Source: Nilaparvata lugens (taxonomy: Eukaryota; Arthropoda; Insecta; Hemiptera; Delphacidae). From it: DNA of 64,000 nt. Under the pieces are notes generated by a model. That model saw only the letters and a program-made list of their open reading frames with translations, ran no database searches and was not told the origin of the DNA. Shown here piece by piece: positions 63,741 to 64,000 of the stretch. The DNA is taken from the NCBI RefSeq assembly GCF_014356525.2, contig NC_052518.1:35353705-35417704 (forward strand), given 5' to 3'. The position numbers and the translations under genes are program-made. Position 1 is the stretch's first letter; the number at the start of each line of letters is the position of its first letter.

Positions 63741-64000
63741 TTTGCCCGTGTTGCAAACGCTATTTTCCGCCACACCGAAAAAAAACTTCCCAATATATAA
63801 GAAATTGAAGAATAAATAAAATTCAAACAGCCTATTTTGATAGTTTGAATCTTGGTTATGAAAACTCTCACTGTCAATTAATTTCAATATCACTAATTAA
63901 TAATTTACAATAGTGACAATATATTTATGCTATTAATATTTCAAATAATTGTTTGAATTTTTATAGCTCCCGCTTTGCGCCTGGTGCAATATCTCATGGA

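Overview
The window is repeat-dominated, AT-rich eukaryotic DNA, most likely from an arthropod and probably an insect. Grounds for this are insect-type LTR elements (a Gypsy-like and a BEL/Pao-like element), CR1/Jockey-type LINEs, arthropod core promoters (TATA box plus a TCATT initiator about 32 nt downstream), a primer-binding site matching an insect-type tRNA-Phe 3' end, and long microsatellites. I cannot name the species. No rRNA, tRNA or CRISPR was seen. Only one ORF near the right end (62.8-63.6 kb) might be a host exon.

The architecture is a nest of mobile elements with readable boundaries. (1) A Gypsy-like retrotransposon on the minus strand forms the outermost layer: gag starts near 60.3 kb, next to a tRNA-Phe-type PBS at 60.38 kb, and resumes at 5.16 kb with gag, protease, RT and RNase H down to 0.45 kb. 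(2) Its gag is split by an outer Maverick/Polinton (adintovirus-like DNA element), 5164-59902, with inverted terminal repeats and the 6-bp target duplication GTGCAC. Taking out the Polinton and one duplication leaves the gag frame open. (3) A second, related but distinct Polinton, 16763-46106, lies inside an intron of the outer one, flanked by the 6-bp duplication ATTCGA. (4) The inner Polinton carries two LINEs: LINE-1 (about 16.95-23.37 kb, which replaced its left end) and LINE-2 (37647-42111, inside the capsid gene, with an 8-bp duplication). (5) The outer Polinton also carries a degenerate BEL/Pao element (48010-53939) and unidentified repeats.

Each Polinton has the same plan. Leftward genes: a small beta-rich protein (outer copy only), a fibre-like repeat protein, a conserved charged protein, the packaging ATPase, a chromodomain integrase and a protein-primed type B DNA polymerase. 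Rightward genes: a BIR (IAP-like) protein, a spliced gene with a putative OB-like domain, a phospholipase A2-like virion protein, an adenain-like protease, a penton-like protein, a short basic protein, the major capsid protein, a protein with a BIR-like tail, a 91-residue protein and a 104-residue protein resembling a death effector domain. Both copies are decayed at different sites. In the outer copy the capsid and protease frames are open; in the inner copy the integrase, BIR and PLA2-like frames are open.

The most interesting points are a candidate anti-cell-death set (BIR protein with a C-terminal CaaX-like motif plus a DED-like protein), a putative OB-like domain used in two genes, seven subterminal repeats in each readable terminal repeat, and a tandem hairpin array kept directly after the BIR gene in both copies.
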